Both the position numbers and the translations under genes were made by a program. A stretch of DNA of 64,000 bases, from positions 381,158 through 445,157 of the forward strand of contig JH720294.1 of the NCBI GenBank assembly GCA_000231825.2, read 5' to 3'. The first letter of the stretch is position 1; each line of letters begins with the position of its first letter. The notes under the pieces were generated by a model that was given only the letters and a program-made list of their open reading frames with translations, made no database searches and was not told the origin of the DNA. The stretch comes from Tetrahymena elliotti 4EA (lineage: Eukaryota > Ciliophora > Oligohymenophorea > Hymenostomatida > Tetrahymenidae). Shown one piece after another: positions 61,201 through 64,000 of the stretch.

Positions 61201-63608
61201 ATTTTTTGCTCATTTAACTTTTTCCATAAATTTTGCTGTTCTAATCTGTTTACATTTCTGAAATTCTATTTTATTTTTTTTAAGATGATTCTAATTTACT
61301 TTATCTTTTAGTTAAATAATTTAAATTAGATTAAAAGATTTTTCCATATTCTTTTGAGTTTAATAAGGTTTAATCTAAATTTTTATCTTATGCTTAACTT
61401 TCAGTTTTTTTCATTCTCTGAAAAATTGATTTCTTTATTTTTCTATTATAGGAATAAATTTATCCTTAATTTTCCTTGTATACTTATAGCTCGTAATTTG
61501 TAAAAATAATAGACGACTAGTAGCAGTCCATCGCCTCTATGTATCTCTCATTGTTGCAATGTATATTTGCCATGTTATTATATAACACGCCAAGAGCTCT
61601 AATATTATTATATTACTTAAAATGTTATACTTATTAGTTAAGTTAAAGAAGAGTAGAACATCCTTGGTCATTCTACTCATAATAATTCTAAAGAGTAAAA
61701 TTTAAAGTCTTAAATAAATTCTAAAAGCTCAAAAACAAGATTTTTGTTTCTTTAGCAGAAAAACTCTTTTCTAAATCTAGTTAATGTTATTTGTTTCCAA
61801 AAGTAATAGATTATCTAAATAATTAATCTACAGTTGTTCTTTTATTTTATTCGCCATCATTAATAAATATAAGTTATGCACTTAAAGTTGTCTTATTATC
61901 TTCAAAAGATATTTATTTTAATATATTAGTTAATTATTCGATAGGATTCTCAATTAGAATCTTTAATAAATATGAATAATAAAGTAAGACGATTGAAGAG
62001 ATTACTACAATAGCTAAAATTAGATAAAAAGTAATAGTTAAATAAAAGTTTTATCTTTTTAATCTTTCACTCATTACATATTAAGTACTTTTAAATTCAC
62101 TTTTGGATAATGTATCAATGAATAAGAAAGCACATTGAATTTAATAATTGTAATGTGAAGAAGTTATTTTATTTCTGTCAATAACATTTATTTTATTTAC
62201 AATTACAGAGTATTCATCTCCTTCACTTTCAAAAAGAAAATCTTATTGAAATTCTCTTATTGATTCTTGAGATAATATATTTTATTTTATCTTTTGAGTG
62301 ATATTCAATTCAATTTATTTTAAGTTTTTTATTATTGAATTAATTAAATTCATTTAATTATCATCTAAACTGTATTCTAAACAAACGTTAATGTTTTATT
62401 AGCAAGAGTCATTTAAAAGATTAATTTTGTTGTAGTCTAAATCAGAATTATAAATCATAGTCTTTAGGTCTGAATCAAAAAGCATTTATGATTATGAAAA
62501 ACCAATTTTGGGCTTAAAAAAACTAAAAATTTGTTTCAGATCAGTTGATTAGCAGAGGACAAAATAATTATTTTAATTTAGTTAGTTCTACTTACAAAAT
62601 AATGTAGCTAAGTAAGGAAGATATGAACTATCTTAGGAGAAAACTAAAGAATATGTCTTCAAATACTATTGATTTGCGGATTATTTAAACCAATTAAAGC
62701 ATCTTACATCAGGTTTAAAAGGTACATCTTAACAATTAATTTACTAGTTTTATTGACTGTAACTTGTATTTGTACTTGTTTAGTAAAGAAGGCCATCTGA
62801 GGAGAAACCAACTAATATCTCTTCAAATTAGATTTGTTAATAATTGCTTTTGTTAAGTTGAATGAAACTATTTTGAAGTTCAATTGGCTTCATTAAAGTA
62901 TTAATATAAGTAATTTTTCTTAGTTATTAGATCGAATTTTCGTCAAATTCTTGTAAATTATCATAATTAATACTGTTCCTATTTAGATAAATTATTAATT
63001 AAAACAAAAACTTGATAAATAATATTATAAATATTAATAAGTTCTATTGATATTTACTAAAATCTAAATAAATGTAAAAGAAATGCTTTAAAAATAGTAA
63101 ATTACCAACTTGATACAGCTATTTTATTTTTTTTAAAGATATTTATTTTATTTTCATCTTCTGTATTTTTGAAAGTCCTTTATAAATTTAGCAAGATAGG
63201 TTTATAGTTATTATTTAAATAAACATTGTCTTTTTCTATTTTCTATACTAATGTGGCCAGCAAGTTGATTTACCATTACTTTTACTAAATCTAGCTATTC
63301 AACTGTAATACTACTGCCAAATTTTAAAATTAGCGAAGATTTATTTAATTTTAAAAAGAATAATTGAAGTAATCATCGATTAAGCTATCTTACTTTATTT
63401 TTAGCAAATAACTAGATATTAATGTGAAAAGGATAATTGCTAATTGAGGAATCAAAGTTATAAGATATATTTAGACAAAAGTATTTTAAAAGCATGATTT
63501 TTTCTTTTTCTTAATATCTTGCTTATCTATTTTAGACATTTAAAGAGTATCCCTATCTGCTAAGTCTTCCTATTGTTGCTATCTTTCATTTTATTAAGCT
63601 GAATTCAT
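58286..63608 (-). CDS. Giant Cache-HAMP-like-TPR membrane sensor protein, paralogue 2
   Basis: Same plan as the protein at 45529-52397 and alignable at both ends. Exon 1 starts MNSAQQNERQQQEDLADRD at 63608, has membrane segment IYLITLIPQLAIILFTLISS, and ends at a GTAATT donor near 63113. After the intron come the Cache-like region (KPDVRC-type motif near 62700), a second membrane segment FYLTITFYLILAIVVISSIV, and a HAMP-like ENPIEQLTNILKQI near 61960. A TPR block follows with IRALGVLYNNMANIHCNNER near 61600. The low-complexity linker is shorter than in paralogue 1. Next is the block with VYDFKITFSV near 59660, and a C-terminus YFYEENKVAEYLYNQREVYK matching YFYDQNKLAEYISNQRETER of paralogue 1, ending at TGA 58286-58288. 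About 1,700 residues. Role as a small-molecule sensor is inferred from the Cache-like domain. Confidence 0.7.
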
Positions 63609-64000
63609 CACTTTTAATTTCTACCGTTTTCCTACTTATTAAAAATAACTAAAATACAGCAAGTGAATTAACAAGTTAATAAGTTTTTACAAATGCTTTT
63701 TATGATAATTAACTTTTGTTGTTATTTTGGCAGAAAAAAAAATAATTCATATTTTTTTCATGCTATTAAAATTCATATATTTTCTTTTTCAGAAATCAAG
63801 AATTTAAATTGTAAGTAGACCAAGTAAACAAAATAAAAAAATTTAACTTTCAATTTAAAATTATTTTTTTAAATACTCTTTTAAATAAAAGACGTAAATT
63901 AAAATTTTATTTTAAAAAGTGGGTGGTTTCCTCTCACTAATTTACTAAACATTTAATTATGCTACTCTATTTCTATATTAAATATTTAATGGAAGATGAT
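63609..64000. other. Intergenic to window end
   Basis: About 390 bp upstream of the sensor 2 start. AT-rich, no coding frame seen. Confidence 0.5.

Overview
The window reads as nuclear DNA of a Tetrahymena-like oligohymenophorean ciliate. It is extremely AT-rich. Every recognisable protein reads through many TAA and TAG codons as glutamine and ends at TGA (ciliate code, table 6). Introns are short, AT-rich and mostly start GTAAA. ORFs called with the standard code are therefore fragments or shadows of the genes given here. Exon coordinates are hand-read and should be treated as models.

Layout. (1) 1-3242, plus: the 3' part of a UvrD/PcrA-type helicase, followed by a long Gln-rich ORF. (2) 3991-10913, minus: a tandem triplication of an SLC49/FLVCR-like MFS transporter; the middle copy is a pseudogene with two internal deletions. 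A fourth, more distant paralogue lies at 38420-40195. (3) 12111-14147, plus: a kleisin (Rad21/Rec8-type) cohesin or condensin subunit. (4) 15402-16397, minus: a multi-pass RING-H2 protein. (5) 17593-19060: a decayed Tc1/mariner-like element whose termini are built from ~27-bp modules. (6) 19332-26526, minus: a large receptor-like protein with a signal peptide, LVIVD-type propeller repeats, cadherin-like (CADG) domains, a membrane segment and a cytosolic tail. One of its introns carries a 133-bp near-perfect hairpin. (7) 27592-30429, minus: two tandem membrane-anchored GNAT acetyltransferases. (8) 32162-34130, plus: a membrane-anchored bZIP transcription factor. (9) about 34850-37600, minus: exons of a leucine-rich-repeat gene or decayed gene. 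(10) 41706-44053, minus: a NEK-family kinase. (11) 45529-63608: two paralogous giant Cache/HAMP-like/TPR sensor proteins (minus). Between them lie a tRNA-Asp(GUC) gene and a tandem pair of secreted GH5-type glycoside hydrolases (plus).

Themes. Local tandem duplication recurs (transporters, GNATs, hydrolases, sensors, a ~350-bp non-coding repeat). Several genes concern membrane sensing, transport and secretion. The sensor-hydrolase-sensor block could be functionally linked, but this is inference from adjacency only. The strongest candidates for something not already described are the bZIP with C-terminal membrane segments, the intronic hairpin, the module-built transposon ends, and the unusual order of domains in the LVIVD/CADG and Cache/TPR proteins.
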